Source: Bacillus sp. FJAT-22090 (GTDB lineage Bacteria > Bacillota > Bacilli > Bacillales_A > Planococcaceae). From it: a stretch of 64,000 bases of DNA. The notes under the pieces were generated by a model. That model worked only from the letters and a program-made list of their open reading frames with translations, made no database searches and was not told the origin of the DNA. The DNA is taken from the NCBI RefSeq assembly GCF_007676755.1, contig NZ_VEBK01000005.1, positions 62,001-126,000 on the forward strand, read 5' to 3'. Position 1 is the stretch's first letter. Every line of letters begins with the position of its first letter. This document shows positions 46,930 through 55,741 of this stretch, in pieces. The translations under genes were made by a program, and so were the position numbers.

Positions 46930-46940
46930 TGTGTTATACT
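46930..46940 (+). promoter_or_regulatory. Extended -10 of gapB overlapping a CcpN-type box
   Basis: TGTGTTATACT contains the extended -10 TGT-TATACT and also matches the CcpN operator consensus TRTGHYATAYW at all eleven positions. A second, inverted near-match lies at 46963-46973. Repressor binding here would block polymerase directly. Confidence 0.65.
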
Positions 46941-46962
46941 AATTGCAGGTTATAAAATATAA

Positions 46963-46973
46963 AGTATCACACA
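46963..46973 (-). promoter_or_regulatory. Second CcpN-like box (inverted) upstream of gapB
   Basis: The minus strand reads TGTGTGATACT, ten of eleven positions of TRTGHYATAYW. It is 33 bp (about three helical turns) from the box over the -10. Confidence 0.5.
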
Positions 46974-46992
46974 GTTACAGGAGGATTTTTAT

Positions 46993-47997
46993 ATGGCAGC
47001 TTCAATTGCAATTAATGGTTTTGGACGTATTGGACGAATGGTTTTTCGCCAAGTCATTGAACAAGAGGATTTAAATGTGGTGGCAATTAACGCACGATAC
47101 CCTTTAGAGACGTTAGCGCACTTAATCAAATATGATTCTACACATGGCACTTTTTCTGGTGATGTAACAATAGAAGAAGATGCAATCATTGTAAATGGCA
47201 AACGTGTTCAAATCGTTAATGATCGTGATCCAGCAAATTTACCTTGGGAAAAGTTGAATGTCGACATCGTAATCGAGTCAACTGGGAAATTCAATGATGG
47301 TGAAAAAGCTGCTGCTCATATACAAGCTGGAGCAAAAAAGGTAATCATTACCGCTCCTGCAAAAAACGAAGATGCAACTATTGTGATGGGTGTAAACGAT
47401 GACAAACTCGACTTAACAAACCATCATATTATTTCAAATGCAAGTTGTACGACAAACTGTCTAGCGCCAGTTGCAAAAGTATTAAATGATACGTTTGGGA
47501 TTGAAAATGGCTTGATGACAACAGTCCATGCATATACAAATGACCAAAACAATCTTGACAATCCACATAAAGATTTAAGACGCGCTCGCGCATGTGGGCA
47601 ATCTATTATTCCAACATCTACAGGAGCAGCAAAAGCACTTACATTAGTTCTGCCTGAGTTGCAAGGTAAAGTTCATGGAATGGCACTTCGTGTACCGACT
47701 CCTAATGTGTCTTTAGTAGATCTAGTAGTAGATTTACAGAAAGATGTAACTGTGGAAGAAGTAAATGCAGCATTTATTAAAGCTTCTGAAGGCTCGATGA
47801 AAGGGATTCTTGGATTTACAACAGAACCCCTAGTTTCAATTGACTTTAATACGACTACTGTTTCATCAACAATAGATGGATTAACTACGATGGTTATTGG
47901 TGCCCGTAAAGTGAAAGTTCTTGCTTGGTATGATAACGAGTGGGGTTATTCTGCCCGCGTAGTGGATTTAACTAAAAAAGTGGCTTCTGGTCTTTAA
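46993..47997 (+). CDS. gapB: Glyceraldehyde-3-phosphate dehydrogenase, gluconeogenic GapB type
   Basis: This 334-residue type-I GAPDH has catalytic C152 in [13 protein letters not shown]. In NAD-specific GapA an Asp follows the second strand (VNDL). Here that position reads INARYP, the NADP-favouring pattern of B. subtilis GapB, and the full sequence follows GapB rather than GapA. It would run in the gluconeogenic direction. The promoter carries CcpN-like boxes, which fits known repression of gapB during glycolysis. It sits between coaE and speD, as in B. subtilis. Confidence 0.95.
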   Translation: MAASIAINGFGRIGRMVFRQVIEQEDLNVVAINARYPLETLAHLIKYDSTHGTFSGDVTIEEDAIIVNGKRVQIVNDRDPANLPWEKLNVDIVIESTGKFNDGEKAAAHIQAGAKKVIITAPAKNEDATIVMGVNDDKLDLTNHHIISNASCTTNCLAPVAKVLNDTFGIENGLMTTVHAYTNDQNNLDNPHKDLRRARACGQSIIPTSTGAAKALTLVLPELQGKVHGMALRVPTPNVSLVDLVVDLQKDVTVEEVNAAFIKASEGSMKGILGFTTEPLVSIDFNTTTVSSTIDGLTTMVIGARKVKVLAWYDNEWGYSARVVDLTKKVASGL

Positions 47998-48000
47998 TAT

Positions 48001-48038
48001 CTAACTCCCTTTTCTACTTTTTAGAAGAGGGAGTTAGC
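48001..48038 (+). terminator. Hairpin just after gapB
   Basis: CTAACTCCCT and AGGGAGTTAG with an inner TTCTA/TAGAA pair form a strong stem, but no T run follows. It could be a weak terminator or a 3' stabilising structure. Confidence 0.45.
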
Positions 48039-48047
48039 TGCTTAATG

Positions 48048-48103
48048 GCAACATATAGTTAATTATACTAAAGTGTAATTGAATATATGTTGCTTATTTC
48101 TTC
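48048..48103 (+). terminator. Long hairpin terminator of gapB
   Basis: GCAACATATA (48048-48057) pairs perfectly with TATATGTTGC (48084-48093). Inner TTAATTATAC/GTGTAATTGA extends it to about 20 bp. The tail TTATTTCTTC is T-rich. Its 3' arm overlaps the -35 box of speD. Confidence 0.65.
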
Positions 48104-48118
48104 AATACATCATATAAT
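48090..48118 (+). promoter_or_regulatory. Predicted sigma-A promoter of speD
   Basis: TTGCTT, 17 bp, perfect TATAAT. Transcription would start at about 48125, giving a leader of about 120 nt. Confidence 0.6.
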
Positions 48119-48124
48119 GATAAT

Positions 48125-48246
48125 CGTGTACTTCATGTGCATGGACTACTTAAAGGGTTAGGACCTCTTTGGACTAACTTTCCCCCGTGGTAGTCAACTT
48201 TGATTTTTAATTTTTAAAATAAATTTATCAAAGGGGGAAACGGACA
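48125..48246 (+). promoter_or_regulatory. Structured speD leader with possible ribosome-site sequestration
   Basis: An upstream hairpin is formed by GACTAC/GTAGTC (48144-48149 / 48190-48195) and GTTAG/CTAAC (48157-48161 / 48174-48178). TTTCCCCC at 48179-48186 is the exact complement of GGGGGAAA at 48233-48240, the speD ribosome site. CTTTGAT (48198-48204) also pairs with ATCAAAG (48227-48233). The 5' part of TTTCCCCC is contiguous with the first hairpin, so the structures may compete. It is not a family I can name. A SAM- or polyamine-sensing switch is possible. Confidence 0.5.
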
Positions 48247-48630
48247 TTGGAAACAATGGGACGTCACATTATTGCGGAACTATGGGAGTGCGATTTCGAC
48301 AAACTAAACGATATGCAATTTATCGAGCAAACATTTGTTGATGCTGCACTGAAATCCGGGGCAGAGATCAGAGAAGTTGCGTTTCACAAATTTGCACCAC
48401 AAGGTGTAAGTGGAGTCGTTATAATTTCCGAATCGCATTTAACGATTCACAGCTTTCCAGAGCATGGTTATGCGAGCATTGATGTGTATACATGTGGTGA
48501 TTTAGATCCATCAATCGCAGCTAACTATATCGCAGATGCTCTTAATGCTGGAACACGTGAAACGATTGAAATGCCTCGTGGTATGGGTCCAGTAAATGTA
48601 CCTAAGTCACGAATGACAGTTCAAGCGTAA
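48247..48630 (+). CDS. speD: S-adenosylmethionine decarboxylase proenzyme
   Basis: SpeD makes decarboxylated SAM, the aminopropyl donor for spermidine. The 127-residue class-1B proenzyme self-cleaves between E62 and S63 in [15 protein letters not shown], turning S63 into the pyruvoyl cofactor. YTCGDLDP contributes the conserved Cys. The TTG start, METMGRH, aligns with B. subtilis SpeD and has AAAGGGGGAAA upstream. It has its own predicted promoter and a structured leader, despite gapB lying 250 bp upstream in the same direction. Confidence 0.95.
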   Translation: METMGRHIIAELWECDFDKLNDMQFIEQTFVDAALKSGAEIREVAFHKFAPQGVSGVVIISESHLTIHSFPEHGYASIDVYTCGDLDPSIAANYIADALNAGTRETIEMPRGMGPVNVPKSRMTVQA

Positions 48631-48650
48631 TAACTTAGACTAAATGAGTT

Positions 48651-48678
48651 AGCAGAGGAAGCGATTCCTCTGCTTTTT
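48651..48678 (+). terminator. Rho-independent terminator after speD
   Basis: AGCAGAGGAA and TTCCTCTGCT form a perfect 10-bp stem with a 4-nt loop, followed by TTTT. Confidence 0.92.
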
Positions 48679-48697
48679 CGATTTTATGCCAGATTAT

Positions 48698-48706
48698 TGT
48701 TATAAT
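48698..48706 (+). promoter_or_regulatory. Extended -10 promoter of the nrdR-dnaB-dnaI group
   Basis: TGT-TATAAT is a perfect extended -10 located 40 bp upstream of nrdR. No clear -35 is seen. Confidence 0.55.
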
Positions 48707-48745
48707 AGATATACAAATCAATGTAAGGAATTAGGTGAGATCAAT

Positions 48746-49204
48746 ATGAGATGTCCAGCTTGTCAATATAATGGCACGAAAGTTGTCGATTCACGACCAG
48801 TTGACGACAACAAAGCAATCAGAAGAAGAAGAGAATGCGAAGATTGTGGCTTTCGATTTACTACATTTGAAAAGGTAGAAGAAACACCTTTAATCGTAGT
48901 AAAAAAAGATGGTTCACGCGAGGAATTTAGTCGTGAAAAAGTGCTTCGGGGGTTAATCCGTGCGTGTGAGAAAAGACCAGTTGCTTTAGATCAAATAGAA
49001 GATATCGTATTTTCAATTGAAAAAGAATTAAGAAGAACAGGCAACTCGGAAGTGAAGTCAGAAGAAGTTGGAGAAAAAGTGATGGACAAGCTTTCTAAAA
49101 TCGATGAAGTGGCGTATGTCCGCTTTGCCTCTGTCTACCGCCAATTTAAAGATATAACAGTCTTTATCGATGAGTTAAAAGAAATACTCAAAAGAAATAC
49201 GTAA
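48746..49204 (+). CDS. nrdR: Transcriptional repressor NrdR
   Basis: NrdR represses ribonucleotide reductase genes in response to nucleotides. The 152-residue protein has the N-terminal zinc ribbon [10 protein letters not shown] plus [12 protein letters not shown] and an ATP-cone (residues about 46-136) with [16 protein letters not shown] and [14 protein letters not shown] 48746 follows TAGGTGA; a longer frame from 48686 adds residues not found in NrdR. It precedes dnaB-dnaI, linking dNTP supply control with replication genes, as in B. subtilis. Confidence 0.96.
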   Translation: MRCPACQYNGTKVVDSRPVDDNKAIRRRRECEDCGFRFTTFEKVEETPLIVVKKDGSREEFSREKVLRGLIRACEKRPVALDQIEDIVFSIEKELRRTGNSEVKSEEVGEKVMDKLSKIDEVAYVRFASVYRQFKDITVFIDELKEILKRNT

Positions 49205-49251
49205 ATCAATTTTGCTCGTTTGAAGCTTAAATAGAATCAGCAGGAGAGTAG

Positions 49252-50619
49252 GTGCAATTGTCGTTGTTATATAAGGAGCTACAGCCAGCTGACATGTATA
49301 TGATTCGCTTGCCATATTCTTTTTCAGATTATGATCGACAATTATTAACATTATTTTATCAGCCATTAGTCGGAGCAGAGAGCATTAGCTTATATTTAAC
49401 GTTATGGGCAGATGGAGAGACAAGAAATTCGCAAACATGGCCTCACTATCAACTGATGAATGTTTTAGGCGTCTCTATCGGTAAAATTTTTCAAGCAAGA
49501 ATTGCCTTGGAAGCAATCGGCTTACTTCGTACTTGGCAAAAAACGGAGAATGACGGTCGTATCTTTTATTATGAGCTAGCTGCTCCGCTAGATGCAGATT
49601 CTTTTCTAAAAGATCCTTTATTGTCTATGTTTTTGCTCAATAAAATAGGGGAAAATGCATATAAACAATTGCGTAGTCGTTTTATCCAAAATCCTAATTG
49701 GAATGATGGATTTAAAGATGTTTCTCGAACGTTTATAGATGTATTTAAACCGTCTACGAAAACTGGGTCTGGTATTTCCCATGAAGAGGATTTTCAATCG
49801 AAAAAAAGAGAATCCTCGGTACCCTTTTATTTTGAACAATTTGACTTCGCGTTATTACAGGAAGGTTTATCGGAACAGCTTGTACCGAAATCAGCGATGA
49901 CGTTAGAGGCAAAGGAAGTAATTGCGAAGCTAGCTTTTTTATATAACTTGCATCCGGTTGAAATGCAAAAAGTAGTGATTCTTGCTTTAGATGATGAACT
50001 CCTTCTATCCGAAGCACGATTAAAAAAAGCTTGTGCCGATTATTATAAATTAACGGTTTCTAAAATAGCTCCTGAACTGGAGAAAATTGAGCCTCAGGTT
50101 AAACCGATGCTTCAACAAAAACAGCCTTTATCAAAAGAAGAAGAACTTATCCATTATTTAGAAACAACAGCTCCAGCTGCAGTGTTAAAAGATATCGCAA
50201 ATGGCAAAGAGCCAATTTTAGCAGATGTGCAATTAGCGAATCATTTTGTAACCCATTTTAAGATGCCTATAGGGGTAGTTAATGTTTTGTTGCAATACGT
50301 TCTACTTCGAACGGATATGAAGCTTACAAAAAGTTATGCGGAAAAGATTGCTTCTCATTGGATGCGAAAAGATGTTAAAACGGCAAAACAAGCAATGGAT
50401 CTTGCAAGAAATGAACATGAGCAATATATAAAATGGAAAAATGAAGGCTCTAAACAGCCAACATATACGAAAAAACCAGTACGTGAAGAAAAAGTACCCG
50501 ACTGGTTTTATAAAAAAGATGGCGAAACGAAGCAATCTGGCGCTGAAACAAACGGTGTTCAAAACATAGACGAAGAACGAAGGAAATTATTAGCCGAGTT
50601 AGGCGTTACAAAAGGGTAG
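49252..50619 (+). CDS. dnaB: Replication initiation and membrane attachment protein DnaB
   Basis: This is Gram-positive DnaB (not the helicase), which works with DnaD and DnaI to load the helicase at oriC and at restart sites. The 455 residues contain an N-terminal winged-helix region (DRQLLTLFYQPLVGAESISLYLTLWA) and a C-terminal DnaD-like helical domain, with WMRKDVKTAKQAMDLARNE and a charged tail. The start is uncertain (GTG 49252, TTG 49258 or TTG 49264); AGGAG at 49242-49246 favours 49252. It is directly upstream of dnaI. Confidence 0.92.
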   Translation: MQLSLLYKELQPADMYMIRLPYSFSDYDRQLLTLFYQPLVGAESISLYLTLWADGETRNSQTWPHYQLMNVLGVSIGKIFQARIALEAIGLLRTWQKTENDGRIFYYELAAPLDADSFLKDPLLSMFLLNKIGENAYKQLRSRFIQNPNWNDGFKDVSRTFIDVFKPSTKTGSGISHEEDFQSKKRESSVPFYFEQFDFALLQEGLSEQLVPKSAMTLEAKEVIAKLAFLYNLHPVEMQKVVILALDDELLLSEARLKKACADYYKLTVSKIAPELEKIEPQVKPMLQQKQPLSKEEELIHYLETTAPAAVLKDIANGKEPILADVQLANHFVTHFKMPIGVVNVLLQYVLLRTDMKLTKSYAEKIASHWMRKDVKTAKQAMDLARNEHEQYIKWKNEGSKQPTYTKKPVREEKVPDWFYKKDGETKQSGAETNGVQNIDEERRKLLAELGVTKG

Positions 50620-50628
50620 GTGATATGG

Positions 50629-51567
50629 TTGGAACGTATTAACGAAACGTTAAAAAGAGTAATTACACCTGAGTTTTCCTCCATGCTAGATGATATGAAG
50701 CAAGAGGTTTTAGAAGATCCGGGAGTACAAAAATTTTTGGAAGAGAACGCTACGAACATATCTAAGCAAATAGTCGATAGAAGCCTTAGTAGACTATACG
50801 ATTATAAGTCGCAATCTCATAATTGTGACGCTTGCCCTTCGTTGGAAGAATGTGTTAATAACTTAAAGGGGTACGAACCGCAGCTTGTTTTGAACCGAAA
50901 CTTTATCGATACTGAATATGTACGATGTAAGCGTGGGGTAATTGAAGATGAGCGGAAGAAAGTAACCTCCATGATTGATAGTATTCATATGCCAAAAGAA
51001 GTAATGGAGGCACATTTAGCTGGTGTTGACTTAGAAGATGGCAGTAGAGTAGTTGCTGTTCGTGCTGCAAAAGACTTTTTAAACGAGTGGGAAAGTACTG
51101 GAGCTTTACCTAAAAAAGGGCTTTATATTCATGGAAAGTTCGGTGTAGGGAAATCCTATTTACTTGGTGCTTTAGCAAACGAATTAGCTGCAAGGCATAT
51201 TCATTCAGTAGTCGTATATGTACCGGAATTTTTACGGGAAATGAAACAATCCATTCAAGATCAGTCGCTTGCTGAAAAAATAGAGTTTGTAAAAAAAGCT
51301 CCAGTTTTAATGCTAGACGATATTGGGGCAGAAGTTATGTCAAGCTGGACGAGAGATGAAATCTTAGGGACAATTTTGCATTTTCGAATGTCCGAACAGC
51401 TACCTACATTTATGTCCTCCAACTTCAACTATAGTGAATTAGAACATCATCTATCAGTTACCCAGCGAGGAGAAAAAGAAGTAGTAAAAGCTGGACGAAT
51501 TATGGAGAGAATTCGAGCACTAACTATTCCCATTTCACTTCAAGGGAAAAATTGGCGAGAAACTTAA
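50629..51567 (+). CDS. dnaI: Primosomal helicase loader DnaI
   Basis: DnaI is the AAA+ loader for the replicative helicase. The N-terminal helicase-binding domain carries a zinc site (CDACPSLEECV, then RCK). The AAA+ domain has Walker A GKFGVGKS near residues 166-173, Walker B VLMLDDIGAE and sensor SSNFNYSELE. TTG 50629 is chosen: AGGTG lies 6 bases upstream and MERINETLKRV aligns with known DnaI (about 311 residues; here 312). A GTG at 50620 overlaps the ribosome site. The ytxC gene found after dnaI in B. subtilis is missing. Confidence 0.95.
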   Translation: MERINETLKRVITPEFSSMLDDMKQEVLEDPGVQKFLEENATNISKQIVDRSLSRLYDYKSQSHNCDACPSLEECVNNLKGYEPQLVLNRNFIDTEYVRCKRGVIEDERKKVTSMIDSIHMPKEVMEAHLAGVDLEDGSRVVAVRAAKDFLNEWESTGALPKKGLYIHGKFGVGKSYLLGALANELAARHIHSVVVYVPEFLREMKQSIQDQSLAEKIEFVKKAPVLMLDDIGAEVMSSWTRDEILGTILHFRMSEQLPTFMSSNFNYSELEHHLSVTQRGEKEVVKAGRIMERIRALTIPISLQGKNWRET

Positions 51568-51598
51568 TTTTAAACATTCAGGCGAGTTAGATTAACTA

Positions 51599-51627
51599 TT
51601 GCAAATGATAATTGAGTGGAGTATAAT
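51599..51627 (+). promoter_or_regulatory. Predicted promoter of the thrS T-box transcript
   Basis: TTGCAA, 17 bp, perfect TATAAT. Transcription would start at about 51634, at the beginning of the T-box leader. Confidence 0.65.
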
Positions 51628-51633
51628 CTCTTC

Positions 51634-51890
51634 ATAAGAATAAGTAAATGCGTTGAAGAGGACAACAATCAGTTTGTACGACTTTTTAGAGAGAGAAGCC
51701 TTGGCTGGAAGCTTCTTAAGTACCGGCAATCGATTTACCACCTCCGAGCAGCAACTGTGAATTCAAGTAGCAGTTACCGGTCACCGGCCCGTTAGCCGAT
51801 GCAGAGCTTCGTCTATATTTTTTCTTATAGACAGAAGAAGGGTGGAACCACGATTTAAACCTCGTCCCTTTTTAGGGATGAGGTTTTTTA
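51634..51890 (+). ncRNA. T-box leader controlling thrS
   Basis: The T-box sequence AAGGGTGGAACCACG is at 51838-51852. It is followed by terminator ACCTCGTCCCT / AGGGATGAGGT (51859-51869 / 51874-51884) and a T run. At the 5' end GTTG and GAGG (51652-51661) pair with CCTC and CAGC (51741-51752). This places ACC (51737-51739), a threonine codon, in the specifier loop. Uncharged tRNA-Thr should stabilise the antiterminator. The T-box is clear; the specifier assignment is from hand folding. Confidence 0.9.
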
Positions 51891-51965
51891 GTGTCTTTTT
51901 TTAAAAGAAACTAGTTCACTGCTCAGTTGCTTTTCATTTTTCTAATAATAAAAGGAGTGTTTAAT

Positions 51966-53891
51966 ATGTCAGAAGTTATTAAGTTAAAATTTCCAGATGG
52001 AGCAGTAAAAGAATTTCCGATATCAACTACAACAGAAGAAATCGCTCAATCGATCAGTCCGGGATTACGCAAAAAAGCATTAGCGGGTAAACTAAGCGGT
52101 CAATTAATCGACTTAAAAACACCGATTACAAAAGATGGAGATATTGCAATCATTACGCCTGAATCAGATGAAGCATTAGAAATCTTACGCCATAGCTCAG
52201 CACATTTACTCGCACAAGCAGTAAAACGCCTGTTTAAAGATGTAAAACTTGGTATTGGCCCAGTGATCGAAAATGGATTCTATTATGATATTGATTCACC
52301 TGAACCAATTACTGCAGAAGACCTTCCGCTAATCGAAAAAGAAATGAAAAAAATCATTAATGAAAATATTGAAATTGTACGTCATGACGTATCAAGAGAA
52401 ATTGCTTTCGAAAAATTTAAAGAAGATGAGTATAAAGTAGAACTACTAGAGGCTATTCCCGAAGGAGAACAAGTGTCCATTTACGAGCAAGGTGACTTCT
52501 ATGATCTTTGCCGCGGGGTACATGTACCATCTACAGGAAAACTAAAAGAATTTAAATTGTTAAGCATTGCAGGAGCATACTGGCGCGGTAATAGCGATAA
52601 CAAAATGCTTCAACGTATTTACGGTACGGCATTCTTCAAAAAGGAAGAGCTTGCACAGCATCTACAAATGCTAGAAGAAGCAAAAGAACGCGATCACCGT
52701 AAGATTGGGAAAGAATTAGAGCTATTTACGAATTCCCTAAAAGTGGGTCAAGGGTTACCACTTTGGCTACCAAATGGTGCAACAATCCGTCGTGTAATTG
52801 AACGTTACATCGTAGACAAAGAGCTTAAACTTGGCTATAAACATGTATACACTCCAGTTCTAGGCTCAAAGGATCTTTATGAAACTTCAGGGCATTGGGA
52901 GCATTACCAAGATTCCATGTTTCCTCCAATGGAAATGGACAACGAAACATTAGTATTACGTCCAATGAACTGTCCACATCATATGATGATTTTCAAAAAT
53001 GGTATGCACTCTTACCGTAATCTGCCTTTGCGTATAGCGGAGCTTGGTACGATGCACCGTTATGAAATGTCCGGAGCAGTTTCTGGTTTACAACGCGTAC
53101 GCGGTATGACGTTAAATGATGCGCATCTTTTTGTGCGACCTGACCAAATTAAAGCAGAGTTCCAAAAAGTAGTGGAGCTAATCATCTCCGTGTACAAAGA
53201 TTTCGATTTGAAAGATTACTCATTCCGCTTGTCTTACCGTGATCCACAAGATAAAGAGAAATATTTTGACGATGATGCTATGTGGGAAAAAGCACAAAGT
53301 ATGTTAAAAGAAGCAATGGACGAGCTAGGTTTAGACTATTTCGAAGCAGAAGGCGAAGCAGCATTCTACGGACCGAAATTAGATGTGCAAGTTAAAACAG
53401 CGATCGGTAAAGAAGAAACTTTATCAACTGTTCAACTTGATTTCTTATTGCCAGAACGTTTTGACTTGACATATGTTGGAGAGGATGGAAAACCTCATCG
53501 TCCAGTAGTTATTCATCGTGGTGTCGTATCAACTATGGAGCGTTTTGTTGCATTCTTAATCGAAGAATACAAAGGTGCATTCCCGACTTGGTTAGCACCA
53601 GTTCAAGTGGAAATTATTCCAGTATCCAACGAAGTGCATTTCGAATATGCAAAACAAATCGAAGAGCAATTAGTTGGTGCAGGTTTACGTGTAGAAATGG
53701 ACGATCGTGAAGAAAAATTAGGTTACAAAATTCGCGAAGCACAAATGCAAAAAGTTCCGTATATGCTTGTTCTAGGAGATAAAGAATTAGAAGCCGGAAA
53801 TGTAAATGTGCGTAAATACGGAGAACAAAACTCAGAGAGCATTCCATTTGATGAATTCTTAGAGCGTATTCAACAAGAAGTAAAACATTAA
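51966..53891 (+). CDS. thrS: Threonine--tRNA ligase
   Basis: ThrRS charges tRNA-Thr. The 641-residue enzyme has an N-terminal TGS domain (residues about 1-63) and the SAD editing domain ([15 protein letters not shown] near 80, and [12 protein letters not shown]). The class II catalytic core has the zinc-ligand motif [27 protein letters not shown] and the C-terminal anticodon-binding domain. ATG 51966 has AAAAGGAGTG upstream; an in-frame extension from 51927 is not homologous. It is controlled by the T-box just upstream and followed by the infC operon promoter. Confidence 0.98.
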   Translation: MSEVIKLKFPDGAVKEFPISTTTEEIAQSISPGLRKKALAGKLSGQLIDLKTPITKDGDIAIITPESDEALEILRHSSAHLLAQAVKRLFKDVKLGIGPVIENGFYYDIDSPEPITAEDLPLIEKEMKKIINENIEIVRHDVSREIAFEKFKEDEYKVELLEAIPEGEQVSIYEQGDFYDLCRGVHVPSTGKLKEFKLLSIAGAYWRGNSDNKMLQRIYGTAFFKKEELAQHLQMLEEAKERDHRKIGKELELFTNSLKVGQGLPLWLPNGATIRRVIERYIVDKELKLGYKHVYTPVLGSKDLYETSGHWEHYQDSMFPPMEMDNETLVLRPMNCPHHMMIFKNGMHSYRNLPLRIAELGTMHRYEMSGAVSGLQRVRGMTLNDAHLFVRPDQIKAEFQKVVELIISVYKDFDLKDYSFRLSYRDPQDKEKYFDDDAMWEKAQSMLKEAMDELGLDYFEAEGEAAFYGPKLDVQVKTAIGKEETLSTVQLDFLLPERFDLTYVGEDGKPHRPVVIHRGVVSTMERFVAFLIEEYKGAFPTWLAPVQVEIIPVSNEVHFEYAKQIEEQLVGAGLRVEMDDREEKLGYKIREAQMQKVPYMLVLGDKELEAGNVNVRKYGEQNSESIPFDEFLERIQQEVKH

Positions 53892-53900
53892 TATTTAGTG

Positions 53901-53929
53901 TTGACAGTTTCTACTTGGGATGATATAGT
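53901..53929 (+). promoter_or_regulatory. Predicted strong promoter of infC-rpmI-rplT
   Basis: Consensus TTGACA, 17 bp, TATAGT. Transcription would start at about 53936, directly before the L20-type leader. Confidence 0.85.
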
Positions 53930-53935
53930 TATAAA

Positions 53936-54100
53936 GGTTATTGAATACAAGTTTGTGGTATAAGAAGAGGCTGCCCGCTTCTCACCTGTTTGACACATTA
54001 AGTTGTTGACTGGTAAGCACACGATCGACTGTAACATGTAGGCATCTACATGTTCTTATATCGGCGGGCAGACATACATCTTATGTCTGCTCGTTTTTTT
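53936..54100 (+). ncRNA. Ribosomal protein L20-type leader (attenuator)
   Basis: The terminator CGGGCAGACATA / TATGTCTGCTCG (54065-54076 / 54082-54093) with seven T residues stands before infC. CTGCCCGC (53971-53978) is the exact complement of GCGGGCAG (54064-54071), the terminator's 5' arm, so an antiterminator is mutually exclusive with it. This is the arrangement of the Bacillus L20 leader, where L20 binding favours termination. Confidence 0.85.
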
Positions 54101-54188
54101 ATTTGATCGAAAACGGCGTAAGTAATTCGTTTCTACGGAATTTATGCCCAAACCATGTATTCGCGACACTATTTGGAGGTGGATTGTT

Positions 54189-54707
54189 ATTAGCAAAGAC
54201 ATGTATGTAAACGATGGCATTCGAGCACGCGAACTACGAGTTATTGATCAAAATGGCGATCAATTAGGATTGAAAACACGTAATGAAGCACTTGAAATAG
54301 CAGGTCGTGTAAATTTGGATCTTGTCCTTGTGGCTCCTCAAGCCAAGCCGCCAGTCGCTCGTATCATGGACTATGGTAAATTCAAATTTGAGCAGCAAAA
54401 AAAGGATCGTGAAGTCCGTAAAAATCAAAAGATCATCGTAATGAAAGAGGTTCGCTTGAGCCCAACAATCGATGAACATGATTTCCAAACGAAACTTAAA
54501 AACGCGATCAAATTCCTTGAAAAAGGAGACAAAGTGAAAGCATCTATTCGTTTTAAAGGTCGTGCCATTACTCATAAAGAGATTGGTCAACGTGTTTTAG
54601 ATCGTTTTGCTGAAGCTTGTGCGGAAGTATCTACGGTTGAATCTAAACCGAAAATGGATGGCCGCAGTATGTTCTTAGTGCTTGCACCGAAGAACGAAAA
54701 ACAGTAA
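54189..54707 (+). CDS. infC: Translation initiation factor IF-3
   Basis: IF-3 keeps 30S subunits free and checks start-codon fidelity. The 172-residue protein starts at ATT 54189 ([18 protein letters not shown]), eight bases after GGAGGT. An ATG at 54144 would add an unlike extension without a ribosome site. The rare ATT start is the known means by which IF-3 limits its own synthesis. NAKPP-type [15 protein letters not shown], the lysine-rich linker and the C-terminal [14 protein letters not shown] domain are complete. It heads infC-rpmI-rplT. Confidence 0.96.
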   Translation: MSKDMYVNDGIRARELRVIDQNGDQLGLKTRNEALEIAGRVNLDLVLVAPQAKPPVARIMDYGKFKFEQQKKDREVRKNQKIIVMKEVRLSPTIDEHDFQTKLKNAIKFLEKGDKVKASIRFKGRAITHKEIGQRVLDRFAEACAEVSTVESKPKMDGRSMFLVLAPKNEKQ

Positions 54708-54737
54708 CAGAGTACAATTGTTTAGGAGGAATTCGAC

Positions 54738-54938
54738 ATGCCGAAAATGAAAACTCACCGTGGAGCTGCGAAGCGTTTCAAAAAAACGGGTACAGGAAAA
54801 TTAAAACATGACCGTGCTTTTGGAAGCCACTTATTCGCTAACAAATCTACTAAAGCTAAACGTAAACTACGTAAAACTAAAGTAGCTTCTTCAGGCGATT
54901 ACAAACGTATCAAAACTTTACTTACTTACATGAAATAA
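54738..54938 (+). CDS. rpmI: 50S ribosomal protein L35
   Basis: This 66-residue, very basic protein has the L35 signature [20 protein letters not shown] and ends with a [11 protein letters not shown] helix. A TAGGAGGA site precedes the ATG. It lies between infC and rplT, the universal bacterial order, and shares their L20-responsive leader. Confidence 0.98.
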   Translation: MPKMKTHRGAAKRFKKTGTGKLKHDRAFGSHLFANKSTKAKRKLRKTKVASSGDYKRIKTLLTYMK

Positions 54939-54981
54939 TACGAAATTTAAATCTAGAATGAAAAGCAGGAGGTAATGAACT

Positions 54982-55341
54982 ATGCCACGCGTAAAAGGCG
55001 GAATAGTAACGCGCAAGCGTCGTAAAAAAGTATTAAAATTAGCAAAAGGTTATTACGGTTCAAAACATACATTATATAAAGTAGCAAACCAACAGGTTAT
55101 GAAATCTTTAATGTATGCATACCGTGACCGTCGCAACAAAAAACGTGAATTCCGTAAATTATGGATTACACGTATCAATGCGGCTGCACGTTTAAACGGT
55201 CTTTCTTACAGCCGTTTAATGCACGGATTGAAAGTAGCTGAAATCGAAGTTAACCGTAAAATGTTAGCTGATCTAGCTGTAACAGATGCTCAAGCATTTA
55301 CACAACTTGCAGATGCAGCAAAAAAAGCAATCGCTAAATAA
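54982..55341 (+). CDS. rplT: 50S ribosomal protein L20
   Basis: This 119-residue L20 organises 23S rRNA early in 50S assembly and represses its own operon through the upstream leader. [26 protein letters not shown], split as a basic arm over residues 1-26, and [17 protein letters not shown] are characteristic. The ribosome site is GCAGGAGGT. A strong terminator follows. Confidence 0.98.
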   Translation: MPRVKGGIVTRKRRKKVLKLAKGYYGSKHTLYKVANQQVMKSLMYAYRDRRNKKREFRKLWITRINAAARLNGLSYSRLMHGLKVAEIEVNRKMLADLAVTDAQAFTQLADAAKKAIAK

Positions 55342-55350
55342 TACATGATG

Positions 55351-55385
55351 AAAAAGCTGATAGATATTCTATCAGCTTTTTTTGT
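55351..55385 (+). terminator. Rho-independent terminator after rplT
   Basis: AAAAAGCTGATAG and CTATCAGCTTTTT form a perfect 13-bp stem with a 5-nt loop and a long T run. Confidence 0.93.
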
Positions 55386-55402
55386 ACAAGGGGTATGTAA
55401 GG

Positions 55403-55684
55403 ATGGAAATTATTCCGATTTTTATTTTGTTAATGTCCATTACTTCTTTTATAGTAATGGGATATGATAAGTCTCAAGCAAAAAAACATAAACAACGAGT
55501 GTCAGAGCGTACATTATGGACTCTTGCAATCTTCGGTGGAGGAATTGGAGCATATCTAGGCATGCAAATGTTCCGCCATAAAACAAAGCATACCAATTTC
55601 CGTGTTGGATTTTTAATGTTATTAATCGTCTACGTGTTTATATTGTTTTGGTTATTTAAAACAGACAGTCCCATTGTTGCATAA
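55403..55684 (+). CDS. DUF1294 membrane protein (YsdA-like)
   Basis: This 93-residue protein has three hydrophobic segments and the DUF1294 signature MGYDKSQAKKHKQRVSERTL followed by GGGIGAYLGMQMFRHKTKH. The function is unknown. It occupies the ysdA position after rplT, as in B. subtilis. ATG 55403 is chosen for homology. The start lies within 20 bp of the rplT terminator, and the ribosome site (AAGGGG or TAAGG) is weak. The terminator overlaps the stop codon. Confidence 0.88.
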   Translation: MEIIPIFILLMSITSFIVMGYDKSQAKKHKQRVSERTLWTLAIFGGGIGAYLGMQMFRHKTKHTNFRVGFLMLLIVYVFILFWLFKTDSPIVA

Positions 55685-55700
55685 GGACTGTCTGTTTTTT
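55658..55700 (+). terminator. Rho-independent terminator after the DUF1294 gene
   Basis: AAACAGACAGTCC pairs with GGACTGTCTGTTT around a 13-nt loop and ends in TTTTTT. Its 5' arm is inside the coding sequence. Confidence 0.88.
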
Positions 55701-55741
55701 AGTAAATAAAAGCAATTTGTTTTCGAAAGCTTAAAGGGAGC

